Source: Aureispira anguillae (lineage in GTDB: Bacteria; Bacteroidota; Bacteroidia; Chitinophagales; Saprospiraceae). From it: a stretch of DNA of 64,000 nt. Of this stretch, positions 23,018 to 31,849 are shown one piece after another. The notes beneath the pieces were generated by a model that did no database searches, was not told the DNA's origin, and worked only from the letters and a program-made list of their open reading frames with translations. A program made the position numbers and the translations under genes. Positions within the stretch are counted from its first letter, which is position 1. Each line of letters begins with the position of its first letter. The stretch covers positions 1,953,501 to 2,017,500 of the forward strand of contig NZ_AP026867.1 of assembly GCF_026000115.1 (NCBI RefSeq). The letters run 5' to 3'.

Positions 23018-23233
23018 ATGGCTGAAGAAATAACCGTTGCAGCAACCGCAAAAACAACTAAAAAAGGCATTCCTCACAAAAAGCGTTGGGCTGCTCTTAT
23101 CCTTGTTGTCCTCTTATTTGGTGGACTTAGTTTCTATTACCACCGCAAAATTAAAGCACTAGAAAAAGAATTAGATAAAAAAAAACAAGCTCCTAAACAG
23201 GACGACATCAAAGACAGAACGCTCGTAATGTAG
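23018..23233 (+). CDS. Late membrane protein gene cut by the IS element
   Basis: 71 residues as it stands: a basic N-terminus (KTTKKGIPHKKRWA), a membrane helix (AALILVVLLFGGLSFYY) and a charged coil (HRKIKALEKELDKKKQAP). Its stop codon TAG lies inside the IS terminal sequence TGTAGGC that begins at 23229, so the final codons and stop come from the insertion. The original protein may have been longer; what is missing cannot be told. It is the last recognisable virus-like gene. Confidence 0.6.
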   Translation: MAEEITVAATAKTTKKGIPHKKRWAALILVVLLFGGLSFYYHRKIKALEKELDKKKQAPKQDDIKDRTLVM

Positions 23234-23298
23234 GCATCCCAAGAGAAGCAACCGTTAGTTAAGAGAAAAAATATTATATTAGATAAAAACTAACGAAA

Positions 23299-23592
23299 AT
23301 GAAGAGGAGTAAATTTAGCACAGCTCAAAAAGCAAAGATATTAGCAGAGCATGACGGCGGAAAAAGTGTAACGGATTTATGCCGTCAATACCAAATTAGT
23401 GCAGCTACGTTGTATAAATGGAAAAAGGACTATGAAGATAGTCAAGATGAAGATAAACGAAGAATAAAGGAATTAGAGGCAGAAAATGTTCGTTTAAAAA
23501 AGATGTATGCTAATTTAAGTATCGATCATGAGATACTTCAAGAAGGTTATGCAATGGTAAAAAAGTTCCAAGCCCAAAAGAACAAGAAATGA
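23299..23592 (+). CDS. IS3-family transposase OrfA
   Basis: 97 residues. An N-terminal HTH_Tnp_1 domain (SVTDLCRQYQISAATLYKWK) for IS end binding is followed by a leucine-zipper-like coil (RIKELEAENVRLKKMYANLS). It shares most residues with OrfA at 31553-31849. In IS3 elements a frameshift between orfA and orfB makes the full transposase. Here orfB starts at an ATGA overlap, so reinitiation may be used instead. Confidence 0.9.
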   Translation: MKRSKFSTAQKAKILAEHDGGKSVTDLCRQYQISAATLYKWKKDYEDSQDEDKRRIKELEAENVRLKKMYANLSIDHEILQEGYAMVKKFQAQKNKK

Positions 23593-24425
23593 TATTGGAT
23601 TGCTTGTCAAAAGAATACAGCATTCGTCGTACTTGTGTTGTTTTGGGCTTACGCCGTCAGACATATTATAGTCGTAAATCAGGTCATCGCCCAGAAGAAA
23701 AGGATGAAGAAATAGTGGATTTACTACATCAGTTAACAAAACGTTTTGTATCATGGGGCTTTTGGAAAATTTATCACTATTTGAGAAATCAAGGCTATGC
23801 CTATAATCATAAGAGAATTTATCGTATATGGTGTATAGAGGGTTTAAATTTACGTTTACCGCCCAAACGCAAGAGGATTTATCGAAAATATCAACAACTT
23901 TTGGCTCCTAAAGAAGTCAACAAAGGTTGGGCTATGGATTTTCTAAGTGATTGGGTTGTTAGCCCAACTAATCATCGTATACGAATTATCAATATTATGG
24001 ATGAAGGTTCTCGCCGAGCCTTATGGACAGAAGCTCATCATAATATTTCAGCTAAAAAGCTAATAGAGGTTTTGGAGAAAGTGATAGAATATCGTGGAAA
24101 ACCATCTTATATTCGTTGTGACAATGGTCCTGAGTTTATTTCAGAAAAGCTCAAATTGTGGGCAAATAAACATGATATTGAATTGAAATTCATCCAACCA
24201 GGAAAGCCATCTCAGAATGGTTTGATTGAGCGTTTGAATAAAACATTGAGAGCCGAATGTTTGAACTTATGCTGGTTTCAATCTCTAGAAGAATTAAATG
24301 AAGAAATACAGGTTTGGAGTCAGATTTATAATCTAGAACGACCTCATAAGAACTTAGGTAATATTACCCCAGATTCTTTTGAGATTCTAAATCAGAAACT
24401 CTACTTTTTAGCGGTTGCTGCTTAG
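23589..24425 (+). CDS. IS3-family transposase OrfB (DDE catalytic subunit)
   Basis: 278 residues with an N-terminal HTH_21-like region (QLTKRFVSWGFWKIYHYL) and an rve integrase core. The DDE triad is visible: Asp in WAMDFLSDW, Asp in CDNGPEF and Glu in NGLIERLNKTLR, followed by the expected Lys. The sequence style (IINIMDEGSRRALWTEA) fits the IS407/IS2 side of the family. The frame is intact, so it may still be active. Confidence 0.9.
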   Translation: MILDCLSKEYSIRRTCVVLGLRRQTYYSRKSGHRPEEKDEEIVDLLHQLTKRFVSWGFWKIYHYLRNQGYAYNHKRIYRIWCIEGLNLRLPPKRKRIYRKYQQLLAPKEVNKGWAMDFLSDWVVSPTNHRIRIINIMDEGSRRALWTEAHHNISAKKLIEVLEKVIEYRGKPSYIRCDNGPEFISEKLKLWANKHDIELKFIQPGKPSQNGLIERLNKTLRAECLNLCWFQSLEELNEEIQVWSQIYNLERPHKNLGNITPDSFEILNQKLYFLAVAA

Positions 24426-24437
24426 GGGAAGCCTACA

Positions 24438-24585
24438 CCATACTTTTGCTACGCACCTAGCCTCTAAGGTGCCTATTCATATTTTAAAGGCAATCTTACA
24501 GCATTCTAAAATTGAAACGACTATGGGCTATTTGCATTTGTCTAATAAGCTGGTCAATGATGCGCTGGATGGGGTGGATTGGTAA
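24438..24585 (+). pseudogene. C-terminal stub of a tyrosine recombinase (integrase)
   Basis: From the IS end the frame reads HTFATHLASKVPIHILKAIL, then QHSKIETTMGYLHLSNK, and stops at TAA 24583. This is the end of a Xer/phage-type tyrosine recombinase: 'HTFATHL' is the HxxR box region, 'LQHSKIETT' matches the LGHs..tT box, and the tyrosine in MGYLHL is the nucleophile. Everything N-terminal to it, including the first catalytic Arg, is missing. The element's integrase is therefore dead unless another copy exists outside the window. Confidence 0.8.
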
Positions 24586-24601
24586 GAGAACTCTTCTTTA
24601 G

Positions 24602-24640
24602 AACACAATTAGGATATAAGGCTAATTGTGTTTCCTTTTT
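24602..24640 (+). terminator. Rho-independent terminator after the integrase stub
   Basis: AACACAATTAG (24602-24612) and CTAATTGTGTT (24622-24632) form a perfect 11-bp stem followed by TCCTTTTTTT. The stop codon of the leftward gene 24609-25514 lies inside the first arm. Confidence 0.75.
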
Positions 24641-25514
24641 TTGGTAAGTTCTTTTGAAAGACAATCCTAGATGAAGGTGTAAATTTATTGAAAAAGGATA
24701 CAGGTTCAAATTTTAATCCTTGGGATCTAACATAGCCTATACCAGAAGAAGGAAAAAGATTTCGCCATAAATTGTTATTCATTATTTCATCTTCTGAATA
24801 TATTTTTATTGCTTCGGGATTGATAGTTGGAAATAATTTTTTAAAATTGTCTAAATTATAATTAAGAGCAATGAAGTATAAAGGGATTGCTATTTCAGGA
24901 TGTAAATCTTTAAAAGAAGGGATTTCCCATTTTATTTTTTTTAATGGAAATGGTTTTGCAAAACACTTCTTTATTTTATGAGCACAGGCTATAGAACACC
25001 CATATAGTTCATAATCAAAAAGTTGATCTTTTTTTCGAATTTCATGTTCAATATCCTTTAAATATGAAGAATCATTAAACCAGTTATAGAATAAGTAAAT
25101 AGGAATTCCTTGCACTTTTTCTGCATACGATATTAGCAAATCAATTTGATTTTCTGTTTTATTTACCTTATGTTTTATTGTAGGATATTTTTGATTTTTC
25201 CAAACAATCTTTGCTTGACAGGGCAAAATTATATATTTTCCTTCTTCTATTTCTAGAACAATTTCAATATCATTTCCATTAGTTTTTTCTGATGTTGCTT
25301 CAAACATTTCTATCGGCAATGTTTTTGTTTCAGCAAACATTCTAATATTTAATAATAAATTTTGGGTAATTGTTGTTTCGTAAATTTTTAAACCAGCCTT
25401 TGAACGAGCAAAATTAATTCTGTTCCATGTTTCGATAGAAAAAAATTTAAACCAATTTAAGAGTGATGATTCTTTCTGTAATTGTTTCAATGCTGAATAG
25501 TATTTTTCATTCAT
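24609..25514 (-). CDS. DUF6615-like protein with nuclease-type D-x-E...QxK residues
   Basis: 301 residues. ETTITQNLLLNI, then GNDIEIVLEI and LPCQAKIVW, then QIDLLISYAEKVQGIPIYLF, follows the plan of the DUF6615 family as I remember it. The D-x-E and Q-x-K pair is what one expects of a PD-(D/E)xK nuclease core. The C-terminal half is unknown. It is the last gene of the leftward Gabija run, 16 bp after the GNAT gene, and could be an added effector or an unrelated passenger. The family link is from pattern memory, not from a search. Confidence 0.55.
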   Translation of the reverse strand: MNEKYYSALKQLQKESSLLNWFKFFSIETWNRINFARSKAGLKIYETTITQNLLLNIRMFAETKTLPIEMFEATSEKTNGNDIEIVLEIEEGKYIILPCQAKIVWKNQKYPTIKHKVNKTENQIDLLISYAEKVQGIPIYLFYNWFNDSSYLKDIEHEIRKKDQLFDYELYGCSIACAHKIKKCFAKPFPLKKIKWEIPSFKDLHPEIAIPLYFIALNYNLDNFKKLFPTINPEAIKIYSEDEIMNNNLWRNLFPSSGIGYVRSQGLKFEPVSFFNKFTPSSRIVFQKNLPKKGNTISLIS

Positions 25515-25530
25515 TGTTCTTTATTTTATT

Positions 25531-26340
25531 CTATTCAGTATAGTTTATTCCTAATTGTGAGTAGTTGTAAAATGGGTTAAATCCGATTTTTTCACAGACT
25601 ATATTTGAAGCTTTCTCATTTTTATCCGTCATTATATATATTTCATTATTTTTCCTCAATAAAATGTTTGCGCAATAAGACAATAGTATTTTTCCATTCC
25701 CTTGATTCCTATATTTTTGTTTAGTAAACAAAATTCCAATATCAGGATTTAGTACTGTACAAAAACTTAAAATTTTACCAGTTGAGTTTTTTAAGGCATA
25801 AATTTTACCATCTTTAATCCACTTAAATATATCCTTTCTACATTCATTAATTGGTTTATCATATTTCCCTTTATACTCTTCATGATAATATAGTTTCAAC
25901 ATGTTAGCTAACTCATCCTGTTCTGCAAATTTTGCTTTATGAATATTCTTACTTGAATATTTATTGATATTGTTAGATTTATAAAAAATTCTCTCCTTTT
26001 CTATTTTATAATTTGATATCCCCCAAAAATCAATTAAATCAAAAATTAATTCTGAATTTCCAGCAACTTGAAAATTGTTAGAACTCTTCCAATCTATTAG
26101 TTCTTTAATTTCAAGGAACTGCTCTCTACTCCAATTTTCACCATAAACTAATAAATAATCTCCATCTAAAATTAATATCCAACTATCCTCATTTATATTT
26201 ATTAAGGATGAGTCATAGAGTTTATTATTTTTGTTCTGCAAATAGCTTCTGAGATATTTATATTGAAATTGGCGAAGATCTATCTTTTCATATAAAAAGT
26301 CGTTAAATTTTTCTTTATTCTCTTTAACTAAAATATTCAT
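25531..26340 (-). CDS. GNAT-family N-acetyltransferase in the Gabija operon
   Basis: 269 residues. The C-terminal 110 residues are a GNAT domain: FCTVLNPDIGILFTKQKYR, then NQGNGKILLSYCANILL, the Q/RxxGxG/A acetyl-CoA pyrophosphate loop, and EKIGFNPFYNY at the end. The N-terminal about 150 residues form a second alpha/beta region (WILILDGDYLLVYGENWSRE), perhaps an additional degenerate GNAT-like lobe. Substrate unknown. It lies 67 bp after gajB and 16 bp before the DUF6615-like gene. Confidence 0.7.
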   Translation of the reverse strand: MNILVKENKEKFNDFLYEKIDLRQFQYKYLRSYLQNKNNKLYDSSLININEDSWILILDGDYLLVYGENWSREQFLEIKELIDWKSSNNFQVAGNSELIFDLIDFWGISNYKIEKERIFYKSNNINKYSSKNIHKAKFAEQDELANMLKLYYHEEYKGKYDKPINECRKDIFKWIKDGKIYALKNSTGKILSFCTVLNPDIGILFTKQKYRNQGNGKILLSYCANILLRKNNEIYIMTDKNEKASNIVCEKIGFNPFYNYSQLGINYTE

Positions 26341-26407
26341 TATTAATAAGTATTAGTAATACGAACGATTAACCAAGTCTTTTTCTTGATCTTGCTATTT
26401 CTTCGTT

Positions 26408-28327
26408 TTAAACGTAAACCACTTCCCAATCTTGATTTGATTGAAAATAACTCTGTATAGTACTTTGAAATCTATCTTCATGAACAGCTAAACAAAGAAA
26501 ATGAGTAGCCCTAGAAATAGCAACATAACTAAGAGGTAACTTTCTTTGCCACGATTTATAAGATTGTCTCGTCCTCAAACTATTTTGCTTTGAACTAGAA
26601 GAAGAGATAAAATCCAAGATTTTACTTCCGATGTCAAATGTATTGTGATATGTTTCCAAAAACAATGTTGCTGTATGTGTTTCTCCCTTCACCCCATGTA
26701 TAGTATCGAAATGAACTGTTAATCCTTGATTATTATACAATTGATTTGATTCAGGAACAGTCTGAGAAAATTGAGAATTTGGAGCATTAATAAAATTCTG
26801 TAATTCTGTATTAGAAACTTTTTTCCCAAAAGAATGAACTAAACTTATAATATATTGCTTTAGCTCTAAAACTAAAATAGGAATACTAATAAGATTCTTC
26901 TTAAATTTCAAAATCCAAATTACTAAATTCTCATTGAGTTCTTTAAGCTCTGGTTGCCTCTCCTCTAACAGAAAATTTATTAGAGTAAATGGAGTAAAAT
27001 AACTCGAAGATTGGGGATTCTTAATTCCTGCTATCTTTAGTGATTTGCATATTAATTCTAATAATGTTTTTCGGGGTTCTTTTACATTTTTATTGTTTAT
27101 TAGAGTCCTAAATTTATCTACATAAGATACAAGGTTGTCATATTCATTCCGATCTTTTAAGTTATCTTTATTAAAATCACTCCAATAAGAAACAATCCCC
27201 AAACGAGGGTTAGATTTTATATGCCCAATAGCTTTGAATATCCTATTACCCTGATTTTGTAGGTTGTATTGAATAATAAGATCTATATACTTATCTTTTA
27301 CTCTACTAATATTTGAATCATTGAAAACGAGAATAGTTGGTTTTATTAAAGGATAGGGATTCCAATTAGATTCCATTGCCTGAGGAGACATACACACAGG
27401 TTTAATAATTTTAGACAAAGTATTATTTAAACGAGTAGTTTCAATTAATTGTATTACTGAATTAGGTTGCCATATATTCATTTCTTGATTAGAGGTATTA
27501 CTAAATATAGATTGATTAATATCGCCAATTTTCTGTACAATAGCTCTATCTTTAAACAATTCATCAATAAGCTGATATTGATGGGTTTCCATATCTTGCA
27601 TCTCATCAATAAATACAATTGGGAATCTATAACTAAAAAGTTGTTTTATCTCTGGATGTTTTCTTAAATAAGAAAATGCAATTGAATAAGCTTCATTATA
27701 TTTTATATACCCTTCCTTTAATAACCTCTCTTTTAATGTTCTTACAGATCGATAAGTTACTGTTGTTTTTCCAAGAAAAGGTTGGGCTTTATTTATACTA
27801 GTTGATATATTAAAATTACTCTTATTAAAAACTAACTCGTTTACCTTAATATGGCGTTGAGATATATAGCTAGATTGAGTTACTAGTCTATTATAATCAG
27901 GTTGTCTTTTTAATAAATTTATCCATTCAAATTCATCCAATAAAACAGGAGAATGCTGGTAATGTTCTTTATATGCTGGAATAGTTAAATACTTGTCTAC
28001 AAAAGATTGTATTGTACCAAAATGATTAGGGTATTCAGAATAATAGTTCGCATAAATTCCCAGCCTATCCTTTATTTCTTTTACAGCAATATTAGTATGA
28101 GTAATCACACATATTCCGTGTTTAAAAGATTTAGGTATCTTTTTAGCCAATATCATTAGCTTAGCTGCTAAAGTCGTCGTTTTGCCACTACCTGGACAAG
28201 CTTGAACGTCGGTACTATCCCAAAATTTAATAACTTCTCTCTGCCTTTCATTAAATTGAAATCCGAAATGAAGTTCTACTTCTGCTATTTCCTCATCTGT
28301 TATAACTATTCCATTGATATTAAACAT
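26408..28327 (-). CDS. gajB: UvrD/Rep-type SF1 helicase, GajB-like
   Basis: 639 residues. Superfamily 1A motifs are all visible: Q-motif region (FNERQREVIKF), I (ACPGSGKTTTL), Ia (VITHTNIAVKEIK), II (VFIDEMQDME), III (IVQKIGDINQSIF), IV/R (IETTRLNNTL), V (VHFDTIHGVKGETHTAT) and VI (YVAISRATHFLCL). In Gabija the GajB helicase works with the GajA nuclease against phage DNA. The start overlaps the end of the OLD-nuclease gene by 8 bp, which is typical of this pair. It is somewhat longer than the classical GajB of about 490 residues. Confidence 0.85.
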   Translation of the reverse strand: MFNINGIVITDEEIAEVELHFGFQFNERQREVIKFWDSTDVQACPGSGKTTTLAAKLMILAKKIPKSFKHGICVITHTNIAVKEIKDRLGIYANYYSEYPNHFGTIQSFVDKYLTIPAYKEHYQHSPVLLDEFEWINLLKRQPDYNRLVTQSSYISQRHIKVNELVFNKSNFNISTSINKAQPFLGKTTVTYRSVRTLKERLLKEGYIKYNEAYSIAFSYLRKHPEIKQLFSYRFPIVFIDEMQDMETHQYQLIDELFKDRAIVQKIGDINQSIFSNTSNQEMNIWQPNSVIQLIETTRLNNTLSKIIKPVCMSPQAMESNWNPYPLIKPTILVFNDSNISRVKDKYIDLIIQYNLQNQGNRIFKAIGHIKSNPRLGIVSYWSDFNKDNLKDRNEYDNLVSYVDKFRTLINNKNVKEPRKTLLELICKSLKIAGIKNPQSSSYFTPFTLINFLLEERQPELKELNENLVIWILKFKKNLISIPILVLELKQYIISLVHSFGKKVSNTELQNFINAPNSQFSQTVPESNQLYNNQGLTVHFDTIHGVKGETHTATLFLETYHNTFDIGSKILDFISSSSSKQNSLRTRQSYKSWQRKLPLSYVAISRATHFLCLAVHEDRFQSTIQSYFQSNQDWEVVYV

Positions 28328-30410
28328 TGGCAGTATGTTTTATAGCTTCCACAAGATAATTAATATTAGAGTCTGATAATATTTGCCCCTTTAATTCTTC
28401 ATATGCTAATTCATCCAAATTTTCTTTTTTATCTAAAATAATTTTTGATAAACATTGAGCTACAACCGCTTTCGAAACTTTATTCTTATCTCTACCTTGC
28501 ATTATAATCCAATACAATTTATATGCAATTTCTTCACGACTCATAGAAGCCTTCCAATCATTTATATCCTGTTCTACTTGTAATTTAATCAAACGAATTT
28601 CTTCTATAAACTCTTCATCTGCTGTATCAAAATCACTAGATTTTAAGATTAATTTTGCAGTTAAAATAGCTTCATAAAACAAATCTCGAAGGCAACTTAA
28701 TCCTAATTCATATTCTAATGTCCAGTTTGGGCTAATAAAATACTTGACATTTTTTTCTGAACAATTTTTCCTTTCAAGTTCATTTGTTTTTATAGTAGGA
28801 AGATCTTGGTCAATATCAATATTAATGGATTCTAATAATTCTCCTAATTTTTTTCCAGCTTTAGTTTTTATTCGTAATTCTTTAGGAATAAGGGAGGTAA
28901 AATCTTTTATTAAGTTATCTTTTGACGTATACTTTTCTTCTAAAATAGATGTGAAGTCTATAGAAATTAGCTTGGGGAATTCTTCACTAAGTCCATCAAT
29001 ATACTCTGTTGATATTTGATAATATGTAGGTATATCAGAAGGGTTATCATTGAAATATTCCTTGGGTTTTACATCTAAATCTGTTATTATTGATACAGGT
29101 ATATTTAACTCCTCTAGCTCTTCTCTTCGGAGGAATATTTTGGCGTATCTTAATAATGCTGTACTTCCAACATTAACTATTGAAATCCCATTTTTATGTA
29201 GGGGATACCCCATAAATTCAGCTAAAGCAGGTAAGAATAAATTTTCTGCATCCCCTTCAACAATCATTACTCCATTAGCAAAAAATAAATTAGATTTAGT
29301 ATCATCTAAAAAACGCCTTAGAAATTCATAATCACCTGCGTTAAGTTTTGTTTTGTCTGTATGAAGAGAGAATGCTTTTCCTTCTTTACAAAGAATAAGG
29401 TTATTCAAATCAACTTTTGATGCTAGAGAATTACTATGAGTTGTTATTATACTTTGTAAACCAATTGATTCAGATTTTTTATCAAAAAAATTGATTAGAT
29501 TTATTTGAGACTGAGGATGAAGGTGTGCTTCTATTTCTTCAATAAGTGATAATTTTAAACCAATAAAATTACTATCTTTCAGTAAAAGCATTTCAGCAGC
29601 TATAAATAAAAGGTTATTAGATCCTAAACCAAGATTTCCCCCACTATCTGAAATTCCTTGTAATTCTAATTTTTCGAGTATTCGCCCAAGACTATTATGG
29701 CTGATATTAAACCTTGAAGTGAGTTTATTATTAGCTAAAGCGAACTCTTCTAGATAAGTTTTATTTATAATGTCAGAAATAGGTTTTCCTCCATTCTCAT
29801 CATTAAAATAATTTTCTACGCCTTCATTAGCTCTTCCCATTATTTGTATTAATTCATGATTTTGATCATCTTCTACTTGAAAAACATCATAATTAGCCAA
29901 AATTTGGGATAACCTTGAGCCTTTTCGTGGAGCCAACTCATAAACAGCATCACGTAACGGTTTTAGATAAGTTACTTTTAATTTATCTTTTGCTTTCTTG
30001 TTTATTGATCCACTTTCTTCATCTTCTCCAGCCTTAACATCATAAAAAATTTTAGAAAGATTATTTCCATTTACTATGCGTTTCGCACGCAATGTAAGTT
30101 TAAGAAAATACTCTTGATTTTCAATACTTAACCACTCAAGAAACATTGCAGCCTCAATAGTAGATAATTCTTTAAATACACAAATAATTTTCATTTCAGT
30201 AGCAAAATTAGTTCCATCAAAATGAAAATCGTCTTTTTCTAGACGTAACCAATCATTACTATGTGTTCCTAAAACAAATTTTATAGCATCAATAATGGCT
30301 GTTTTTCCACTATCATTTTCTCCGACTAAGAGATTAAGTCCTTTTTGGAATTCTAATTCTAGGGTTTTAATTTTTCGGAAATTTCCAATAGAAATATTTG
30401 CTAGATACAT
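28320..30410 (-). CDS. gajA: OLD-family ATPase-TOPRIM nuclease, GajA-like
   Basis: 696 residues. The N-terminal ABC-type ATPase shows Walker A GENDSGKT (about 33-40), Walker B SLIEEIEAHLHP and the His-loop ITTHSNSLAS. A TOPRIM domain follows with the Glu in VMIVEGDAENLF and the DxD in SIITDLDVKP. This is the class 2 OLD layout, whose genes pair with a UvrD-like helicase. In Gabija, GajA is a nucleotide-regulated DNA nickase. The protein is longer than the classical about 580 residues, mainly through an insertion after the ATPase half and a C-terminal helical tail. It is strongly AT-rich, consistent with transfer. Confidence 0.85.
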   Translation of the reverse strand: MYLANISIGNFRKIKTLELEFQKGLNLLVGENDSGKTAIIDAIKFVLGTHSNDWLRLEKDDFHFDGTNFATEMKIICVFKELSTIEAAMFLEWLSIENQEYFLKLTLRAKRIVNGNNLSKIFYDVKAGEDEESGSINKKAKDKLKVTYLKPLRDAVYELAPRKGSRLSQILANYDVFQVEDDQNHELIQIMGRANEGVENYFNDENGGKPISDIINKTYLEEFALANNKLTSRFNISHNSLGRILEKLELQGISDSGGNLGLGSNNLLFIAAEMLLLKDSNFIGLKLSLIEEIEAHLHPQSQINLINFFDKKSESIGLQSIITTHSNSLASKVDLNNLILCKEGKAFSLHTDKTKLNAGDYEFLRRFLDDTKSNLFFANGVMIVEGDAENLFLPALAEFMGYPLHKNGISIVNVGSTALLRYAKIFLRREELEELNIPVSIITDLDVKPKEYFNDNPSDIPTYYQISTEYIDGLSEEFPKLISIDFTSILEEKYTSKDNLIKDFTSLIPKELRIKTKAGKKLGELLESINIDIDQDLPTIKTNELERKNCSEKNVKYFISPNWTLEYELGLSCLRDLFYEAILTAKLILKSSDFDTADEEFIEEIRLIKLQVEQDINDWKASMSREEIAYKLYWIIMQGRDKNKVSKAVVAQCLSKIILDKKENLDELAYEELKGQILSDSNINYLVEAIKHTANV

Positions 30411-30533
30411 ATCTCCGTTTCAGGTTTAATAGTTTAAAATAGTGAGGTAGGTTTTATAAAAAACATTATAAATCCAATATTTTTATAAGTAAAATAAACA
30501 TACATTAGAGCAAAAAAAGCCAATCCCACTATC

Positions 30534-30686
30534 TCACTGTTGATTTCTCATCAATCGAATAATTTCTTCCTTATCCTTTAATTTATCATTCAAATGCTGA
30601 ATTTCTTTTTGAAGGAATTCGACATCTTTACAAGTAGAATTTCTGCTATTATTAGATAGATTGCTATCAGGCCCCATACCACCAGT
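30534..30686 (-). pseudogene. C-terminal stub of a second coiled-coil repressor
   Basis: The minus-strand frame reads from the IS end at 30686 through MGPDSNLSNNSRNSTCKD to EFLQKEIQHLNDKLKDKEE, and stops at TGA (30536-30534). It matches the tail of the repressor at 869-1264, which has LLKKEIQHLNEKLKDKEE. The helix-turn-helix half is gone, replaced by IS copy 2. It shows that a second related element, or a duplicated control region, once lay here. The 30411-30533 gap is only leader sequence of gajA. Confidence 0.7.
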
Positions 30687-30698
30687 TGTAGCTTTACC

Positions 30699-31553
30699 CT
30701 AAGCTGCAACCACATTAGAGTAGAAATTAGCTCGTTTCTGTTCAAAAATATCAGGGCTTAGATTATTCAAATTTTCATGTGGTCGCTCAAAATTATAAGC
30801 CATTGACCAAGTTTGTAGTTCATCATTTAATTCTTCCATAGAATGAAACCAACATAGATTTAAACATTCTACTCGTAAGGTTTTATTCAATCGCTCAATC
30901 AAACCGTTTTGACTAGGCTTACCAGGCTGAATAAATCTGAGCTCAATATTATTTTGAACTGCCCAAGCTTGCAATTTACTGCTAATAAACTCTGGTCCAT
31001 TATCACAACGAATGTATTTAGGTTTACCTAGGTAAGCCACAACTTGATCTAAAATAGTGACTAATTTCTTAGCAGAAATGCTACGATGAGCTTCTGTCCA
31101 TAAAGCCCTACGAGAGCCTTCATCCATGATATTGACAATCCGAATCTGTTTTTGTACACCTTCCGTTTCTGCCCCTATTATCCAATCGCTCAAAAAATCC
31201 ATTGCCCAACCTTCATTAGCATTCTTGGGAGCTAATAATTTTTGATATTTACGGTAAATACGTTTTCGTTTGGGCGGTAAACGAAGATGTAGACCTAGTT
31301 CACGCCATACTCGATAAACTCTCTTGTTATTATAAATACAGCCTTGTAAACGTAAATAATAAAACACTTTCCAAAAGCCCCAAGCTACAAAACGACTCGT
31401 GACCTGTAAGAGCCAATTTGCCAATAATTGATCTTCTTGTTCTTTTTCTACATCTGGTCGATGCCCCATTTTGCGACGATAATACGTTTGACGGCGAAAG
31501 CCCAATACATCACAACTACGTCGAACACTAAAACGTTCAGACAAACAATCCAC
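30699..31553 (-). CDS. IS3-family transposase OrfB, copy 2
   Basis: 284 residues. DDE residues lie in WAMDFLSDW, CDNGPEF and NGLIERLNKTLR. Compared with copy 1 it has two small insertions (around KEQEDQLLAN and AETEGVQKQ) and many substitutions. The frame is complete. It overlaps orfA by one base. Confidence 0.9.
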   Translation of the reverse strand: MDCLSERFSVRRSCDVLGFRRQTYYRRKMGHRPDVEKEQEDQLLANWLLQVTSRFVAWGFWKVFYYLRLQGCIYNNKRVYRVWRELGLHLRLPPKRKRIYRKYQKLLAPKNANEGWAMDFLSDWIIGAETEGVQKQIRIVNIMDEGSRRALWTEAHRSISAKKLVTILDQVVAYLGKPKYIRCDNGPEFISSKLQAWAVQNNIELRFIQPGKPSQNGLIERLNKTLRVECLNLCWFHSMEELNDELQTWSMAYNFERPHENLNNLSPDIFEQKRANFYSNVVAA

Positions 31554-31849
31554 TACTTCTTCTTGATGTCTCGGGCTTGGAACTTTTTTATCAGAGCATA
31601 ACCTTCTTGCAAGATCTCGTGATTCATACTTAAATTTGCGTACATCTTCTTCAAACGTGAATTTTCTGCTTCCAAATCCTTGATTCGTCGTTTGTCCTCA
31701 TCTTGGTCTTCTATAGTTTCTTTACGCCATTTATACAATGTCGCTGGACTGACTTGATGTTTTCGACTCAAGTCCGCTACACTAGATCCTGAGTCCCATT
31801 CGGCTAGAATCTTTAACTTTTCTTCTGTGTTAAATTTTCCTTTTCGCAT
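31553..31849 (-). CDS. IS3-family transposase OrfA, copy 2
   Basis: 98 residues with the HTH segment SVADLSRKHQVSPATLYKWR and the zipper RIKDLEAENSRLKKMYANLS, closely similar to copy 1. It binds the IS ends in this family. Confidence 0.9.
   Translation of the reverse strand: MRKGKFNTEEKLKILAEWDSGSSVADLSRKHQVSPATLYKWRKETIEDQDEDKRRIKDLEAENSRLKKMYANLSMNHEILQEGYALIKKFQARDIKKK

Larger units (their letters stand above)
23229..24437 (+). mobile_element. IS3-family insertion sequence, copy 1
   Basis: Terminal inverted repeats begin TGTAGGCAT (left) and, read inward from the right end, TGTAGGCTT. GCAACC follows in both, and copy 2 has related ends. It carries orfA and orfB overlapping by 4 bp. The flanks (GCTCGTAA on the left, CCATACTT on the right) show no target duplication. 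The left side is a virus-like gene and the right side is a recombinase gene, so the element marks a deletion or recombination joint rather than a simple insertion. Confidence 0.8.
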
